Source of the DNA: Bacteroidales bacterium
GTDB lineage: Bacteria; Bacteroidota; Bacteroidia; Bacteroidales; VadinHA17
Reading direction: 5' to 3'
NCBI GenBank assembly: GCA_017882305.1
Contig: JADGPU010000028.1
Span: 1 to 35,016, forward strand
DNA: 35,016 nt
In this document: positions 33,703-35,016 of the stretch, piece after piece
Position numbering within the stretch: the stretch's first letter is position 1
Layout of the letters: each line of letters begins with the position of its first letter
The notes under the pieces: model-generated
The model's input: only the letters and a program-made list of their open reading frames with translations
What the model was told of the DNA's origin: nothing
The model's database searches: none
Program-made: the position numbers and the translations under genes

Positions 33703-34254
33703 ATGATTGACGGGAAAGATACTCTGGATCTTATAACCAGTCGTCAGAGCGTCAGAAAATACAGTGATAGACTGCTTGAGAAAGAAAAGCTTGACAGGAT
33801 AATTGAAGCTGGCAGAATGGCTCCTTCTGCATGCAATGCACAGCCATGGAAATTCATTGTTGTAACAGATCCGGAGCTTGTTTTGAAGATTGCAGAGGCA
33901 GCTTCTGCAAAACTGATCGGTATGAATAGCTTTGTTGCCGAGGCACCGGTTATTCTTGTTATTGTGAGGGAAAAACCAAACTTCTCATCTAAAGTCGGAT
34001 CTACAATAAAGAATAAGGATTATTCTCTTATTGATATAGGTATTGCAACAGAAAACATATGTCTGCAGGCGAAGGCTGAAGGAATTGGCTCCTGCATAAT
34101 CGGATGGTTTGATGAGAGGATGTTAAAGAAACTGCTTGATATCCCAAAATCAAAACGAGTTGAGCTGATTATCACATTAGGATATTCATTGAGCGAACAA
34201 CGCGAAAAAAGGCGAAAGCCTGCTGCGGAGACTGTGTCATATAATAAATATTAG
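33703..34254 (+). CDS. Nitroreductase-family flavoprotein
   Basis: A 183-residue member of the FMN-dependent nitroreductase superfamily, which oxidises NAD(P)H and reduces diverse acceptors. The N-terminal FMN-binding motif is SRQSVRKYSDRLL with RMAPSACNAQPWKFIVV, and the C-terminal part has ICLQAKAEGIGSCIIGWFDE and IITLGYS. It is on the small side for the family. Its ATG is 2 bp after the rubrerythrin stop; a role supplying electrons to rubrerythrin is an attractive guess but is not shown by sequence. The gene converges on the aminotransferase with only 3 bp between stops. Confidence 0.88.
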   Translation: MIDGKDTLDLITSRQSVRKYSDRLLEKEKLDRIIEAGRMAPSACNAQPWKFIVVTDPELVLKIAEAASAKLIGMNSFVAEAPVILVIVREKPNFSSKVGSTIKNKDYSLIDIGIATENICLQAKAEGIGSCIIGWFDERMLKKLLDIPKSKRVELIITLGYSLSEQREKRRKPAAETVSYNKY

Positions 34255-34257
34255 CTG

Positions 34258-35016
34258 CTATTTCAGCCTTTCCAACGCCCCCTTTATTCTCTTCACAGCC
34301 TCAACAAGCAGATCATCTGATGTTGCATACGAAATTCTCAGGCATTCAGGAGCACCAAAGGCATCACCGCCAACAGTCGCTACCTGTGCCTTATCGAGTA
34401 AGTAGAGCGCCAGATCGTCTGAGTTGGTGATTTTGGTTTCACCATCCGATTTGGCAAAGTAGAAGCTTATATCCGGCATCACATAGAAGGCTCCCTGTGG
34501 AATTCTCAATTTAATTCCTTTTATCTCTTTAAGCAATCCGCATATCAGATCGCGACGGCGGAGAAATGCCAGTTTCATCACCTGTCGGGAATCTCCTTTG
34601 CCTTGTATGGCAGCTAACGCGGCGCGCTGGGCAATTGAACAAACACCTGATGTGAACTGACCCTGCAATTTATCGCATGCCTTTGCTATCCATAATGGTG
34701 CACCAATATATCCTATCCTCCAGCCTGTCATCGCGTATCCTTTTGATACTCCATTGACTGTAATGACCTTGTCGTAGATAAAATCGAAAGAGGCCAGACT
34801 TATATGTTCACCGGTGAAAATAATATGTTCATAAATCTCATCTGAAATTATAAATACTCCTTCATGTTTTTCGACTACCCTGGCAATTTTCTCGATCTCT
34901 TCACGGCTGTATACCATCCCTGTTGGATTTGAGGGTGAATTGAAAATGATTAACCTGGTCTTATTGGTAATTGCAGCCTCAAGCTGTTCTGGTCTGATTT
35001 TGAAATCATTCTCCAG
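34258..35016 (-). CDS. Class I/II aminotransferase (5' end outside window)
   Basis: This is the C-terminal 252 residues or so of a PLP-dependent aminotransferase of the AspC type. The frame stays open to the window edge, upstream of an internal ATG at 34917, and reads into IIFNSPSNPTGMVYS, a conserved fold I aminotransferase motif. Other marks are IISDEIYEHIIFTGEH, which contains the PLP-binding Asp and Tyr, VNGVSKGYAMTGWRIGYIGA with the PLP Lys in SKGYAMTGWR, and LRISYATSDD with the carboxylate-binding Arg. Aspartate is the likely substrate by family, but tyrosine or other amino acids are possible. It converges with the nitroreductase gene. Confidence 0.93.
   Translation of the reverse strand: MENDFKIRPEQLEAAITNKTRLIIFNSPSNPTGMVYSREEIEKIARVVEKHEGVFIISDEIYEHIIFTGEHISLASFDFIYDKVITVNGVSKGYAMTGWRIGYIGAPLWIAKACDKLQGQFTSGVCSIAQRAALAAIQGKGDSRQVMKLAFLRRRDLICGLLKEIKGIKLRIPQGAFYVMPDISFYFAKSDGETKITNSDDLALYLLDKAQVATVGGDAFGAPECLRISYATSDDLLVEAVKRIKGALERLK

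Overview
The window looks like a chromosomal segment from a member of the Bacteroidota, most likely class Bacteroidia. The supporting signs are a protein with a gliding-motility-type C-terminal domain (type IX secretion cargo class), a DUF6702-like protein, an archaeal-type ProRS ending in Tyr, a FadL-like outer membrane protein, TAnnTTTG-like -7 promoter elements, and long AT-rich spacers carrying palindromic repeats. Rubrerythrin and pyruvate phosphate dikinase fit an anaerobic or microaerophilic lifestyle. Nothing fixes the genus. No tRNA, rRNA, CRISPR array, insertion sequence or phage gene was seen.

Layout. 1-3213 (minus strand): the 5' part of an OmpP1/FadL-like barrel gene, preceded by two related exported proteins of extreme composition (Tyr/Gly/Asn middle, Ser/Arg tail ending SSGRR). 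3315-9626 (plus): proS, a cytoplasmic protein of unknown function overlapping a POTRA-plus-barrel outer membrane protein gene, a 2-Cys peroxiredoxin, and tilS. 9627-9809: a cluster of GC-rich palindromes. 9810-13801 (minus): aroC and aroB as a pair, then an ABC-F ATPase gene. 13865-17836 (plus): nth and a soluble hybrid histidine kinase. 17837-18371: a gene-free stretch made of nested inverted repeats. 18372-24630 (minus): aroQ, pyk, a DUF6702-like protein, a large secreted CHU_C-domain protein and a TPR protein. 24631-24949: two long imperfect palindromes. 24950-31403 (plus): a XerD-type recombinase, ppdK, pckA, plsY. 31474-32980 (minus): lemA and htpX. 33122-34254 (plus): rubrerythrin and a nitroreductase. 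34258-35016 (minus): the C-terminal part of a class I aminotransferase.

How the genes connect. Three enzymes of the PEP node (pyk, ppdK, pckA) lie within about 8 kb, and three shikimate enzymes (aroB, aroC, aroQ) lie in two nearby blocks, with aroQ 3 bp from pyk. Oxidative-stress functions (AhpC-type peroxiredoxin, rubrerythrin with nitroreductase) are at two sites. Envelope biology is represented by the FadL-like barrel, the low-complexity pair, the POTRA barrel, the CHU_C protein, lemA/htpX and plsY.

Most of the window is ordinary core genome and I do not see an obvious new defence or mobile system. The least explained parts are the paired low-complexity secreted proteins, the unknown protein coupled to the POTRA barrel, the DUF6702/CHU_C/TPR exported cassette, and the roughly 0.5-kb structured non-coding element at 17837-18371.
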